A DNA stretch of 64,000 nt from Rhizobiales bacterium SYSU XM002 (GCA_009846685.1 VWVY01000001.1:62001-126000); one strand, 5' to 3'. Positions 1-8,974 are shown, numbered from the stretch's first letter. The notes: a model not told the origin generated them from the sequence alone. A program made the numbers and translations.

Positions 1-1349
1 ACGCTCTGGTTCTGCGTGACATAGGAACGGCTGATGGCGTCGATGAGCGTCTGTGCGAAGGCGTCCACATTCTGCACTGCATCCAAAGGCACCAGTATGG
101 CGAATTCGTCGCCGCCCAGACGAGCCAGAATGCCTCTGTCCGAGAGGACCGATTGCATGCGACGTGTCACCGAACGCAGGATCAGGTCTCCGGCCGCGTG
201 GCCGAGCGTGTCATTGACGAGCTTGAACCCGTCCAGATCGAGGCAAAGAACGGCGAAGGGCCGGGAGGATGCGTGCGCGCGTTTGAGGAAAGTTGAGATT
301 TCCTCCATCAGGGTGCGCCGGTTGAGCAAGCCGGTCAGCGGGTCTTTTCTGGAGAGTTCGACCGTGCGCCTTTCAGCCCGGACACGCTCGGTCGCGTCGG
401 TGATCATTCCCTCGTAATAGATGATCTTGTCGTCATCATCCCGGACCAACCAGGCCGTTTCCGAAATCCAGATCTTGTCATGCCGGGGGTCGAACTGCAC
501 CTCGGAGAGAAAATCGTCCACCCGTCCGACCGTTGTCAGGGTGTTGAGAAAATCGACACGACGAGACGGGTCGACATACCAATCGGAGGCCTTGAGGCCG
601 GATTCACGCAGCAGGTCGTTTTCGTTCTCGAAGCCGTGCAGCTTCGCAAAGGCCGGGTTCGCCTTGATAAGCGTGCCATCGAGGCCGGCACGATAGATGC
701 CGAGGACGGCATTCTCGAATAGGGTGCGGAACTCGCGTTCGGCGGCGATGAGAGCCTTTTCCCGCTCGCAGGCTTCGGTGATGTCGACATATGTCCGGAC
801 ACAGGCGCCGTCCGGAAGCTGTACCGTCCGGACTTCGATCTGCGCGCCGTCCGGGCGCGACCGGGTATAAAGCGCCGGCTGTTCGTGGATTTCCATTCTC
901 AGCCACGCCTCGACCTGCTCTCTGGAGGCCGTCGAGAATTCGCCTGCGGCGTAAAGCCGCCCGATAAGGTCTCGGAACTTCAAGGAGCCGTCGAGATCGG
1001 CGGAACCAAGTCCGAGAAGGTCTCGCGCCATGCGGTTGGCGGTCTCGATGAAACCTTCCCGGCTGACGAGAAGGATGCCCTGGCTGATGCTGTCGAGTGC
1101 GTTGTCGAAGCGATGGCGAAGCGAGAGCGCCTCTTTCGTGCGTTCTTCGATTTTCCGCTCAAGACCGTCCGTCAGCTCCTCGACCTCTTCGGCCATGATG
1201 GCGAGCGCGCGTTGGGAGCGCAGGCGGTTCTGGTTCAGTTCATGATAGGTATCGCTGACCAAGGTGAGCAGATGGTCCGCATCCAGCGTGTCATCCGGAT
1301 TCCGGCATTGCTCGACCTGGCGAAGAAGCAGGGCGGCTCTCTCGTTCAT
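1..1349 (-). CDS. PAS-PAS-GGDEF diguanylate cyclase, partial (C-terminus beyond left edge)
   Basis: Predicted to make cyclic di-GMP from two GTP. The minus frame is open from ATG 1349 to the window edge (449 codons seen). An N-terminal helical stretch is followed by a PAS-like segment near residue 80 (RFDNALDSISQGILLVSREG), a second PAS near residue 220 (FRTLFENAVLGIYRAGLDG), then GGDEF at residues 412-416 preceded by DPLTGLLNRR. The inhibitory I-site RxxD expected just before GGDEF is absent (the stretch reads SDRGILARLGGDEF), so classical product inhibition is unlikely. The start overlaps the FIST gene stop by ATGA, implying translational coupling. Whether an EAL domain follows cannot be seen. 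Confidence 0.9.
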   Translation of the reverse strand, partial: MNERAALLLRQVEQCRNPDDTLDADHLLTLVSDTYHELNQNRLRSQRALAIMAEEVEELTDGLERKIEERTKEALSLRHRFDNALDSISQGILLVSREGFIETANRMARDLLGLGSADLDGSLKFRDLIGRLYAAGEFSTASREQVEAWLRMEIHEQPALYTRSRPDGAQIEVRTVQLPDGACVRTYVDITEACEREKALIAAEREFRTLFENAVLGIYRAGLDGTLIKANPAFAKLHGFENENDLLRESGLKASDWYVDPSRRVDFLNTLTTVGRVDDFLSEVQFDPRHDKIWISETAWLVRDDDDKIIYYEGMITDATERVRAERRTVELSRKDPLTGLLNRRTLMEEISTFLKRAHASSRPFAVLCLDLDGFKLVNDTLGHAAGDLILRSVTRRMQSVLSDRGILARLGGDEFAILVPLDAVQNVDAFAQTLIDAISRSYVTQNQS

Positions 1350-2491
1350 GGCACTTCGGCGAGGGTTGTCACGGTCATGGTCTGATTGTGGATATCGCAG
1401 CGTCCGGAAAAGGACTGCGGCGAGATCTCTCCGTAAGAATAGAAGCCGATGGTCGGCACGCGGGCACCCAGAATCTCCATCGCCGTGTCGATTTCAGAGC
1501 CGACGTTCTGTCCCAACAGCAGGCGTCGCCCGATGCAGCTCACAAGAATATTGACCTCGGGCAGAACGCCTTCCGGCAGCATAGCGCGTGCTGCCATGCC
1601 GGCCTTGCCGGCCCCGGCCTTCAATTCCTCCGCCATGCCATGCATCAGACGCGCGGACCAACCGACCGGGACGTCGCCCGCGAACGTCATCGAGCGCTTC
1701 TCCCGATCAATCGCAAGTACGGTTCGCACGACTTCGTGTTCGGGCTCGTTCGGATCGTTGATCTGCAAGGGATAGAAAAGACCGCTCGCCGGCAGCGCCT
1801 GCGCTTCCTCCTCGCCGAGATAGCGCTCGTAGAGATCAAGCGCCGGCTTTCCGTCGAGTTCGAACAGCACATTGTCGTGCGATTTGGTGATCGTCCGGCG
1901 CGGTCCGAAAAACTGCCATCCGCCAAAGCTGCCATGCCCGATACGGATCTTGTCGCCGTAGAATCCGATACCGGCTATCCTCCCATAGCCCGCTCCACCG
2001 GGGCCGAATACGAGGGTTGCCTTGAAGTCGGCGCCATCGCCAGCCAGGCCGCCTGTGACGGGGATATCGGGCCCGAGGCGTTCGGTCAGTCCCTCGACAA
2101 GGCGGGAGCCGTTGATCGAAACGCCGTCGGCAAGGATAAAGACACCCGCAAGATCGTCGGCCATCAGGCGCTGCGCTATCTGATGCCCGGCCTCGACGTC
2201 GGAGTGGACATCCGCGCGAGCAAGGCACACACCGCGAACGGTGGTGCCGGCGAAGCGAACAAGCATGGCGATGACCCTGTCGTCATCGAGGCGGCCGTCG
2301 AGAAAGTGTCCGCCCGTGCTGCACCCGATCAGGGGGATGTCGCCGCACAGAACCTGAAGTTCCTGCCGTACTTGCGTCTGCTCAAGCGAACTCCGGCTTC
2401 CGAAGGCAATGACAAGGTCGGCGGCGGCAATGGCGTCCGCGCCACGGCTCCAGTCGCCGGGTGCTGTCCATGACAACGTCGATGCCTTCAT
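1346..2491 (-). CDS. FIST N/FIST C domain sensory protein
   Basis: 381 residues. FIST proteins are small-ligand sensors commonly encoded beside, or fused to, kinases and cyclases. Visible features are an N-terminal FIST core (ADLVIAFGSRSS, PLIGCSTGGHF, VTGGLAGDGADF) and a C-terminal FIST_C part ending in ILVSCIGRRLLLGQ and VPTIGFYSYGEISP. ATG 2491 was chosen because AAAGGA lies about 10 bases upstream and the family-like sequence begins right there; the reading frame extends to 2614 but that extension looks unrelated. Its stop overlaps the diguanylate cyclase start, so it probably supplies the input for that enzyme. There is no signal peptide, so it should be cytoplasmic. The ligand is unknown. 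Confidence 0.88.
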   Translation of the reverse strand: MKASTLSWTAPGDWSRGADAIAAADLVIAFGSRSSLEQTQVRQELQVLCGDIPLIGCSTGGHFLDGRLDDDRVIAMLVRFAGTTVRGVCLARADVHSDVEAGHQIAQRLMADDLAGVFILADGVSINGSRLVEGLTERLGPDIPVTGGLAGDGADFKATLVFGPGGAGYGRIAGIGFYGDKIRIGHGSFGGWQFFGPRRTITKSHDNVLFELDGKPALDLYERYLGEEEAQALPASGLFYPLQINDPNEPEHEVVRTVLAIDREKRSMTFAGDVPVGWSARLMHGMAEELKAGAGKAGMAARAMLPEGVLPEVNILVSCIGRRLLLGQNVGSEIDTAMEILGARVPTIGFYSYGEISPQSFSGRCDIHNQTMTVTTLAEVP

Positions 2492-2613
2492 GAGCAAGTC
2501 CTTTACTTGAAGGAACACCTGCAAGCGTAGCTCTTCACCGATAATTTTCCGTGAAATCTCCGAAGAGGGCACTGCCGAATGAAAACCTGGTTGTGCGCAG
2601 AACAGAGGCTGCA

Positions 2614-2742
2614 ACCCTCAATGGCATGAACCAGCGCCGCTGGTTGACCGTCGGTTACGAGCATACGCTCGTCCGCCGGCAGGAAGATTAGAAACGACGT
2701 ACCGCCGCTCCCTATGAGTGACGCCTGCCTGATCTGGCCGAA
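2614..2742 (-). pseudogene. possible remnant of a hybrid histidine kinase
   Basis: In the 304-base gap between the FIST gene (start 2491) and the LysR gene (end 2796), one minus frame reads GGTSFLIFLPADERMLVTDG followed by QPAALVHAIEG. This resembles the end of a histidine kinase ATPase domain (GTTFTIYLP) running into the first strand of a receiver domain (ILVVDDEPAV), with the acidic pair degraded to DG. It has no start, and the flanks show no kinase sequence. It is offered as a decayed fragment only; chance resemblance is possible. Confidence 0.3.
2629..2672. other. two adjacent hairpins in the 2492-2795 gap
   Basis: A perfect 7-bp stem (AACCAGC-gcc-GCTGGTT, 2629-2645) is followed by a 6-bp stem (ACGAGC-atac-GCTCGT, 2657-2672). 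Neither has a T-run, so they are not typical intrinsic terminators. Apart from these and the kinase-like fragment nothing is recognisable in the gap. Confidence 0.4.
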
Positions 2743-2795
2743 GCTGGGGCAGGGCGCTTCCCGGGGGAATTTTGTCCGAGCGCGTCCTCGCGAGT

Positions 2796-3692
2796 TTATT
2801 TTCGGGATGGTATCGCCAGCCTGACGCACTCCGCGAACCAGTCCGCAGCCGGCGTCAGCGTCAGCCCCTGCCGCCGCATGATCACAATCGTTGGAGCCGG
2901 GAGGATTTCCTGCGGCGCGATCCGCATCAGCGTTCCCGTAGTGAGGGCGAACTCCGCGAACTGCACCGGCAGAACGCCGAGTGCGTCCGAATAGGCAATT
3001 GCCATGATCATGCTGAGCGCCGATTGCGTCTTGATACTCAGGCGTGGGGAAGGAAGGTTCCTCTCGCGGAACAGGGCGTTCAACTCGCCTGAATCGAGAT
3101 GGGTGATCGATGTCGTCACCCATTCTGCCTCGGTCAGATCGGCGAGCGTGGCCGCGCCCGACAGCGGATGACCGACGCGGGACACGACTACGCGCGTGTT
3201 GTCGAACAGCTTCTCTTCCACGAACCCTGCGGGCACGCTGACGTCCGGTCGTGGGCCGACGTAGAAATCGACGTAACCGTCTCGCAGTCCCGCCTCCAGT
3301 GTCGGGAAAACGCCTTCGATGAGATGGAGGTTGGCATGGGGGTAGCGGAGCCGGAAGCGCGGCAAGGCCTTTGGAATCAAAGCCATGTGCGAGGCGGCCG
3401 ACATGCCGACGACAACCGAGCCCGTGCCTGCGCCCTGTAGTTGCGCAGCCTCGTCACGCGCGCGCTGGACATCGCTGAGGATGGTGCGGGCGCGGCGCAC
3501 GAAAGCCGCGCCGAGTGGAGTGAGCGCCATGCCTCGCGCCCGGCGCTCGAACAGGGCACCGCCGAGTTCGTGCTCAAGTTCGTGGACGCTTCTGGTCAGT
3601 GCCGGTTGTGCAAGGCCAAGATGTCGCGCGGCGGCGCGCAGACTGCCGTGTTCGGCGATGGCGGCAATGTCGCGGAACTGGTTGAGTCTCAT
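2796..3692 (-). CDS. LysR-family transcriptional regulator
   Basis: 298 residues, the usual LysR length. The N-terminal winged helix-turn-helix is clear (MRLNQFRDIAAIAEHGS, then AAARHLGLAQPALTRSV), followed by a LysR substrate-binding domain (GSVVVGMSAAS onward). ATG 3692 is preferred over an upstream in-frame TTG at 3716 because the conserved domain starts at MRLNQ and the TTG lies inside a likely operator. The gene is divergent from the FAH/dioxygenase/monooxygenase/TRAP operon, 129 bp away, so it probably activates that operon in response to an aromatic compound or ring-cleavage product. The inducer cannot be read from the sequence. Confidence 0.92.
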   Translation of the reverse strand: MRLNQFRDIAAIAEHGSLRAAARHLGLAQPALTRSVHELEHELGGALFERRARGMALTPLGAAFVRRARTILSDVQRARDEAAQLQGAGTGSVVVGMSAASHMALIPKALPRFRLRYPHANLHLIEGVFPTLEAGLRDGYVDFYVGPRPDVSVPAGFVEEKLFDNTRVVVSRVGHPLSGAATLADLTEAEWVTTSITHLDSGELNALFRERNLPSPRLSIKTQSALSMIMAIAYSDALGVLPVQFAEFALTTGTLMRIAPQEILPAPTIVIMRRQGLTLTPAADWFAECVRLAIPSRK

Positions 3693-3708
3693 AAGGATCA
3701 GATAGAGC

Positions 3709-3725
3709 GATATCAAACAGGTATC
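3709..3725. promoter_or_regulatory. candidate LysR operator (GATA-N9-TATC)
   Basis: An inverted GATA/TATC pair containing the T-N11-A core typical of LysR sites lies between the divergent LysR gene and the aromatic operon. The motif is short and its assignment rests on position. Confidence 0.35.
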
Positions 3726-3821
3726 AATGAAATTAAACTGTTAGCTTTCAGAGATCGTTCAATCCCGTATTTGATGTAGATCAAAGACGGGCCACGTCGG
3801 GCCCCACGGGAGAAACGCACG

Positions 3822-4679
3822 ATGAGATTTACTGCCTTCCGCGATGCCGCGGGATCAGGCCTCGCTGTCAGCAGCAGCGGCGCTTTCCACGGTCTGCGCG
3901 AGACAGACCCTGGCTTTCCTGGCTTTCTGGAGAACATGCTGGGTCTCGGCACCGCCGCATTCAAGGCGGCTTGCGAGTCCTTGGCGAAGGGGCCTGCCGT
4001 CGATCTCGACAAGGTGACGCTGCTGCCCCCGATCCGCCGTCCCGGCAAGATCGTCTGCGTCGGCCTCAACTACGCCGACCATTCCGCCGAAAGCGGGTTC
4101 AAGCAGCCGGACTACCCGACGTTGTTTGCCCGCTTTTCATCGACGCTGATCGGGCACGGCGCGCCGTTGATCCGCCCCCGGGTTTCCGAGCAGTTCGACT
4201 ACGAGGGAGAGCTGGTCGCGATCATCGGCAAGGGCGGCCGCAAGATCCCGCGCGAGAAGGCGTTGGAGCATGTCTTCGGCTATTCGATCTTCAACGATGT
4301 CTCGGTGCGCGACTACCAGTTCAAGTCGCCGCAATGGACGATGGGCAAGAATTTCGACGATACCGGCGCCTTCGGCCCGGTGGTCGTCACGGCCGACGAG
4401 CTGCCGCCGGGCGCGAAAGGGCTGAAGCTCGAGACGCGCCTCAACGGCACGGTCGTCCAGAGCGCCTCGACGACCGACATGGTGTTCGACATCGCCAGCC
4501 AGATCGCGATCGTCAGCGAGGGCATCACGCTGGAGCCGGGCGATCTCTTCGTCACGGGCACGCCGAGCGGTGTCGGCGCTGCGCGCAAGCCGCCGCTCTG
4601 GATGAAGCACGGCGATATTTGCGAGGTCGAGATCGAGAAAATCGGCGTGCTGCGCAACCAGGTGCAGGACGAGGCATAA
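3822..4679 (+). CDS. fumarylacetoacetate hydrolase (FAH) family protein
   Basis: 285 residues. FAH-family enzymes hydrolyse, isomerise or decarboxylate beta-diketo or dienoate products late in aromatic degradation, using a divalent metal. Seen here: GKIVCVGLNYADH (75-87), metal-site acids in FDYEGE (126-130) and FNDVSVRD (158-164), the lysine of GKNFDDTGAFGP (175-185) and the GTPSGVGA loop (246-253). The N-terminal segment of about 65 residues is the usual variable part. It is first in a co-directional operon with an extradiol dioxygenase and a flavin hydroxylase, so it likely processes the ring-cleavage product. The exact reaction (hydratase, hydrolase or isomerase) is unresolved. Confidence 0.9.
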   Translation: MRFTAFRDAAGSGLAVSSSGAFHGLRETDPGFPGFLENMLGLGTAAFKAACESLAKGPAVDLDKVTLLPPIRRPGKIVCVGLNYADHSAESGFKQPDYPTLFARFSSTLIGHGAPLIRPRVSEQFDYEGELVAIIGKGGRKIPREKALEHVFGYSIFNDVSVRDYQFKSPQWTMGKNFDDTGAFGPVVVTADELPPGAKGLKLETRLNGTVVQSASTTDMVFDIASQIAIVSEGITLEPGDLFVTGTPSGVGAARKPPLWMKHGDICEVEIEKIGVLRNQVQDEA

Positions 4680-4722
4680 CCCGGCGGGGCCATACATCCA
4701 TCGCGCATGAACGGGAGGAAAA

Positions 4723-5682
4723 ATGACCCAGATCCGCTCTCACTTCACACCGATCAGGCGCCCCGGCGAGCTTGGGGTCCATTCGATCGACGGCTTCCAC
4801 ATGGTCGTTCCGGACCTGAAGGAGGCGCAGAAGTTCTACGACGCCTTCGGGCTCGACATGCGCGAACGCGGCCAAGTCCTCGACATGCATACCGTCGGGC
4901 ATCCCCATCGCTGGGGCACGATCGGTGAGGGGCGGCACAAGCAGTTCGCGCACATGTCCTTCGGCGTGTTCGAGGAGGACTTCGCGCCCTTCAAACTGCG
5001 CTTGCAGGTGATTGGCGTAAAGCAGCTTGATCCGCCGCCGGGTTTTGAATCGAACGGCATCTGGTTCCGCAACCCCGACGGGATGCTGCACGAGGTGAAG
5101 GTCGCGGAGAAATCCTCGCCGAACGAGAAATCGGTCTTCGATGTGCAAAGTGCGCCGCCCGGCGCACAAGGTTCGCATTCCCGGCGCGATTCAAAGCGGG
5201 TTCGGCCTCGGCGGCTGGCGCATATCCTCATTTTCGTCACCGATGTCTCGGCCGCGATCCGCTTCTACGAGCAGGTGCTCGGCATGCGCCTCTCGGATCG
5301 TTCGGGCGACGGCGTCGCCTTCATGCACGGCATCCACGGCTCGGATCACCACATGGTTGCGCTTGCGAAATCGAATGGGCCGGGCCTGCACCACCTCTCC
5401 TGGGACATGGGTTCGATCCACGAGGTCGGGCTTGGCGCAATGACGATGGCCGACAAGGGCTATTCGAAGGGATGGGGTCTCGGCCGGCATGTGCTCGGCT
5501 CGAACTATTTCCACTACATCCAGGACCCCTGGGGCAGCTACGCCGAGTATTCCGCCGACATCGATTTCATTCCCGCCAATTGCGATTGGGAAGCGGTCGA
5601 TCACCCGCCAGAGGACTCGTTCTACATCTGGGGTCCGGAACCGCCGGAAGGGTTCACGATCAACCACGAAGTCCGGTCGTAA
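4723..5682 (+). CDS. VOC-superfamily type I extradiol ring-cleavage dioxygenase
   Basis: 319 residues with two vicinal-oxygen-chelate modules, the architecture of catechol 2,3-dioxygenase/BphC enzymes, which open catechol rings meta to the hydroxyls using Fe(II). The C-terminal module carries the expected 2-His-1-Glu facial triad: H167 (RLAHILIF), H224 (GLHHLSWDM) and E275 (GSYAEYSADI); the HGSDHHMVAL segment holds candidate second-shell histidines. The N-terminal module (IDGFHMVVPDLKEAQKFYD) lacks a full triad, as is usual. A good GGAGG site precedes ATG 4723. It lies between the FAH-family enzyme and the flavin monooxygenase. The catechol substrate is not deducible. Confidence 0.88.
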   Translation: MTQIRSHFTPIRRPGELGVHSIDGFHMVVPDLKEAQKFYDAFGLDMRERGQVLDMHTVGHPHRWGTIGEGRHKQFAHMSFGVFEEDFAPFKLRLQVIGVKQLDPPPGFESNGIWFRNPDGMLHEVKVAEKSSPNEKSVFDVQSAPPGAQGSHSRRDSKRVRPRRLAHILIFVTDVSAAIRFYEQVLGMRLSDRSGDGVAFMHGIHGSDHHMVALAKSNGPGLHHLSWDMGSIHEVGLGAMTMADKGYSKGWGLGRHVLGSNYFHYIQDPWGSYAEYSADIDFIPANCDWEAVDHPPEDSFYIWGPEPPEGFTINHEVRS

Positions 5683-5700
5683 CGGTCAAGTTCAGGTGAG

Positions 5701-7389
5701 ATGATGATACCGGTCGAGAAAACAGCCGTCCTGATCGCCGGTGGCGGACCGTGCGGGCTGATGCTGGCGAATGAACTCGGGCGGCGCGGCGTTCCGGCGA
5801 TCCTCGTCGATCAAAAGCCCTCGACCGCGTACAACCCGCAGGCCAACGCGACGCAGGCCCGGACCATGGAGCACTTTCGCCGGCACGGCTTCGTCGAGGA
5901 GGTGCGTGCCGCTGGTCTGCCGCCGGATCACCCCACGGATGTGGCCTATTTCACCCGCTATGCAGGCCATGAACTCGCCCGGTTTCCGTTGCCCAGTTCA
6001 AGTGATGCAAAGCGGATGGCCCGCCACGGCAATCGCTCGTGGAGCGCCGCCGAGCCGGCCCATCGCGTCAGCCAGAAATACGTCGAGGCGATCATGCGCC
6101 GGCACGCCGAGGCCTTGCCCGGTATCTCGATCCGCTACGGCTGGGCGCTGACCGGCTTTCGCGAAACCGCGACCGGGATTGATGCCGAAATCGCGCCGAC
6201 CGCCGGGGGTGAGCCGAAGAAGATTGCCGCGCTTTATCTCGTCGGCGCGGATGGGCCGCGCAGCTTCGTGCGTCGCGAACTGGGCGTCACCTACGAGGGC
6301 GAGGCCCAGATCGACCGCGATTTTTTCGGTGGCAACATGCTCGCGCTCTATTTCCGAGCGCCATCTTTCTTTGAAACCTGCCCGCACGACCGCGCCTGGC
6401 AATACTGGACATTCAACAACGAGCGTCGTGCCGTGATGGGCAACGTGGACGGCAAGGGCGAGTTCGCGTTTCACACCCAGCTCCGTCCTGGCGAGACGGC
6501 AGAGGGCATGACGAACGCGGATGCTGTCGCGCTGTTCACGCAGGCGATGGGAAAGAACATTCCCGTCGAGGTGCTCTCCCGCGATGCCTGGATCGCGGGC
6601 CGGATGCTGGTCGCCGAGCGCTATCAGCGCGGCCGGGTATTCATGGCGGGAGATGCGGTGCATCTGTTCACGCCCACCGGCGGCATGGGCTACAACACCG
6701 CGATCGAGGATGCCGTCAATCTCGGCTGGAAGCTCGCGAGCGTCATCAACGGGCAATCGCCTGCCGCCTTGCTCGATACTTACGAGAGCGAGCGCAAGCC
6801 GATCGGCCATCGCAACACCGGTTTCGCGCGGCGTTTCGCGGATTCAATCGGGCTCTATCGTCCCAGCCCGGCGATCGAGGCGGAGGGTGCAGCCGGAGAT
6901 GCCGCCCGGCGGCGAGCGGGGGCCTATCTCAACGCCCATGCGCGGGCTGAATTCGATATTCCAGGCTTCACGCTTGGTGCGCGTTACGACGGATCGCCGA
7001 TCATCGTGGCGGATGAGAGTCCGCTGCCGCCGGATGCGCCGGTTGCCTATGCGCCGTCCGGCAAGCCCGGTGGCCGCGCCCCCCATGTCTGGCTCGACGA
7101 GAACACCTCGCTCTTCGACACGTTTGGTTTCGAATGGACCTTGCTGCGGCTTGGCGCCGACCCTGCTGCTTCGGCGCCGTTCGAGCAGGCCGCCCGCGAC
7201 ACGGGTCTTAAGCTGAAGGTGGTCGATTGTCCGGATCCCGAGGCCTATGACCTCTACGAAACCGATCTCGCGCTCATCCGCCCTGATCAGATCGTTGCCT
7301 GGCGCCGGCGGGGCAGGGAGGTCGCCAGTCCGGCCGATATTCTCGCACAGGCAACCGGACATCGGCTTGCGACGCGGCAGGCAGCCTGA
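5701..7389 (+). CDS. FAD-dependent aromatic hydroxylase (MhpA/PheA-like)
   Basis: 562 residues, class A flavoprotein monooxygenase size. It should add a hydroxyl to an aromatic ring with NAD(P)H and O2, giving the catechol used by the adjacent dioxygenase. The N-terminal Rossmann motif is IAGGGPCGLMLANELGRRG (G14xG16xxG19), and the second FAD motif GDAVHLFTPTGGMGYN starts near residue 316. A thioredoxin-like C-terminal extension from about residue 440 matches the long MhpA/PheA subgroup. It starts 18 bases after the dioxygenase stop and is followed directly by the TRAP transporter genes. The substrate, perhaps a hydroxylated phenyl acid, is inferred only from family and context. Confidence 0.9.
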   Translation: MMIPVEKTAVLIAGGGPCGLMLANELGRRGVPAILVDQKPSTAYNPQANATQARTMEHFRRHGFVEEVRAAGLPPDHPTDVAYFTRYAGHELARFPLPSSSDAKRMARHGNRSWSAAEPAHRVSQKYVEAIMRRHAEALPGISIRYGWALTGFRETATGIDAEIAPTAGGEPKKIAALYLVGADGPRSFVRRELGVTYEGEAQIDRDFFGGNMLALYFRAPSFFETCPHDRAWQYWTFNNERRAVMGNVDGKGEFAFHTQLRPGETAEGMTNADAVALFTQAMGKNIPVEVLSRDAWIAGRMLVAERYQRGRVFMAGDAVHLFTPTGGMGYNTAIEDAVNLGWKLASVINGQSPAALLDTYESERKPIGHRNTGFARRFADSIGLYRPSPAIEAEGAAGDAARRRAGAYLNAHARAEFDIPGFTLGARYDGSPIIVADESPLPPDAPVAYAPSGKPGGRAPHVWLDENTSLFDTFGFEWTLLRLGADPAASAPFEQAARDTGLKLKVVDCPDPEAYDLYETDLALIRPDQIVAWRRRGREVASPADILAQATGHRLATRQAA

Positions 7390-7402
7390 CTCAAAAAATG
7401 AC

Positions 7403-7410
7403 AAAGGAGG
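7403..7410 (+). promoter_or_regulatory. strong Shine-Dalgarno site deciding the DctP start
   Basis: AAGGAGG lies 8-9 bases before ATG 7419, which places the start there and not at the upstream in-frame ATG 7398 that precedes the site. Confidence 0.8.
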
Positions 7411-7418
7411 ATCGTTCA

Positions 7419-8474
7419 ATGGCATTTTCTTCGTCCCTTACCATGAAGCGCCTGTCGGGCGCGGTGCTGGGCCTCTCCCTGCTCGGCGCACTGCCGGCCC
7501 TTGCGCAGACGATCGAACTGAAGGTGTCGCACTATCTCCCGCCGGTCCACACGATCCATAAGGATCTCGAACGCTGGGCGGCGGAGGTTGGCGAGAAGTC
7601 CGGTGGCCGGCTCAAGCTCACGGTCTTCCCCTCGGGGCAGATGGGTCCTTTGCCACGGCAGTTCGATCTCGCGCGCACCGGCGTGGCGGATATCGCCTTC
7701 TTCATCCACGGCGCGCTGCCGGGGCGCTTCCCGGCAACCGAGGTCGCGCATCTGCCGTTCGTGTTCAACCGCGAGGTCAACGGCGAGAGCAAGGTGCTGA
7801 GCATTGCCGAAGCCTCGGCGATCGTCACCTCGCTCTCCGCCATTCTCGAACCGGAGCATGAGGGGACGAAGCTGCTCTATGTCGTCGCCTCGCCGACTGT
7901 GAGCCCCCATCTGCACAAGAAAACGGTGCGCGCGCCGAAGGATCTGGCCGGGTTGCGCATCCGCCACAACGGCTACATCACCTCGGCGATGGTGACGGCC
8001 TGGGGCGCGAGCCCCGTCGCCATGCCGCCCTCCGAACTCGCCGACGCGATGGACAAGGGAACGCTCGACGGGATGATGTTCAACTACGAGGCCGCGCTGG
8101 CCTTCCAGATGGCGAAGAGTATCGGCTCGGTGACGGAACTGAAGGCATCGGCCGCGACATTCGGCCTCGTCATGAACAAGGCGAAGTACGACTCGCTCCC
8201 GGCCGACCTGCGCAAGGTGATCGACGAGACCACCGGGGTGGAAGCGGCACGCCGTGTCGGCGCGATCTACGATGCGGCGGAAGTCGCGGGAAAGAAGTAT
8301 CTTGAGGACAACAAGGTTACGATCGTGACGCCGACCAAGGAGGAGGCGGATGAGTTCCGCAAGCTGGCAGCGCCGCTTGCGGAAACGCTCATCAACGCCT
8401 CGGGTGAGAAGGGCAAGGCCGTGACGGAGTTCCGGGCCAAGTTGAAGGCGCTCATTGCGAAGGGTTCGCCGTGA
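7419..8474 (+). CDS. TRAP transporter solute-binding protein (DctP family)
   Basis: 351 residues. This is the periplasmic receptor of a tripartite ATP-independent importer for organic acids. The signal peptide is clear (MKRLSGAVLGLSLLGALPAL, cleavage probably after ALAQ). The mature protein begins TIELKVSHYLPPVHTIHKDL, typical DctP, and contains the conserved LRIRHNGYITSAMVTAWGA segment whose arginine usually binds the ligand carboxylate. It sits directly behind the hydroxylase gene and overlaps the small permease gene by GTGA, so uptake and ring degradation are co-transcribed. The likely ligand is an aromatic or related carboxylate. Confidence 0.92.
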   Translation: MAFSSSLTMKRLSGAVLGLSLLGALPALAQTIELKVSHYLPPVHTIHKDLERWAAEVGEKSGGRLKLTVFPSGQMGPLPRQFDLARTGVADIAFFIHGALPGRFPATEVAHLPFVFNREVNGESKVLSIAEASAIVTSLSAILEPEHEGTKLLYVVASPTVSPHLHKKTVRAPKDLAGLRIRHNGYITSAMVTAWGASPVAMPPSELADAMDKGTLDGMMFNYEAALAFQMAKSIGSVTELKASAATFGLVMNKAKYDSLPADLRKVIDETTGVEAARRVGAIYDAAEVAGKKYLEDNKVTIVTPTKEEADEFRKLAAPLAETLINASGEKGKAVTEFRAKLKALIAKGSP

Positions 8475-8974
8475 CACCGGGCGATTCCCCGGTTCGTTCG
8501 CGACTGGCGCGGGCGCTGACCTGGCTTTCCGCTGCGGCGCTCGCTGTCATGATGTTCTGGACGATTGCCGATATCGTGCTACGAACGCTTTTCCGCCTGC
8601 CGCTGCGAGGATCAGTCGCCCTCGTCGAGACCATGCTGGTGCTGGTCGCTGTTCTCGCACTTGCTGAGTGTTTCGGGCGCGACGAGCAGATCAAGGTCGA
8701 CGTGTTCGATCACATGGTGAGCGGGCGCGGCCTGTCCTTCCTGAAGCTGCTCGGCGATGTCGCGACCCTGGTTTTCGTGCTGTTGCTCGCGGCAACGATG
8801 GTGCAGCCCCTCATGGATGCCTGGCGCTTCTGGGACATCAAGCCCGACATCCCGGTCCCGATCGCGGCGCTTCTGGGGGTGATGGAACTGGCGTTGGTTG
8901 CCTCGGCGTTCGTGCTCGTGGTCAAGATCGCGCGGGCATTGCGGCGCTCGACCTCCCCCGGGAGAGAGGCATGA
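8471..8974 (+). CDS. TRAP transporter small permease (DctQ family)
   Basis: 167 residues starting at GTG 8471, overlapping the DctP stop by four bases. Four hydrophobic segments are visible: ALTWLSAAALAVMMFWTIAD, SVALVETMLVLVAVLALAE, VATLVFVLLLAATMVQP and LLGVMELALVASAFVLVV. This is the usual DctQ topology for the subunit that pairs with DctM in the inner membrane. The gene ends in an ATGA overlap with the large permease gene, which implies coupled translation of the two membrane subunits. Confidence 0.9.
   Translation: MTPGDSPVRSRLARALTWLSAAALAVMMFWTIADIVLRTLFRLPLRGSVALVETMLVLVAVLALAECFGRDEQIKVDVFDHMVSGRGLSFLKLLGDVATLVFVLLLAATMVQPLMDAWRFWDIKPDIPVPIAALLGVMELALVASAFVLVVKIARALRRSTSPGREA

Noticed and set aside
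2503-3123. 206-codon minus frame overlapping the LysR gene as an independent gene
   Set aside because: Its first two thirds are out of frame within the LysR coding sequence; only the short kinase-like end outside it was kept, as a possible remnant.
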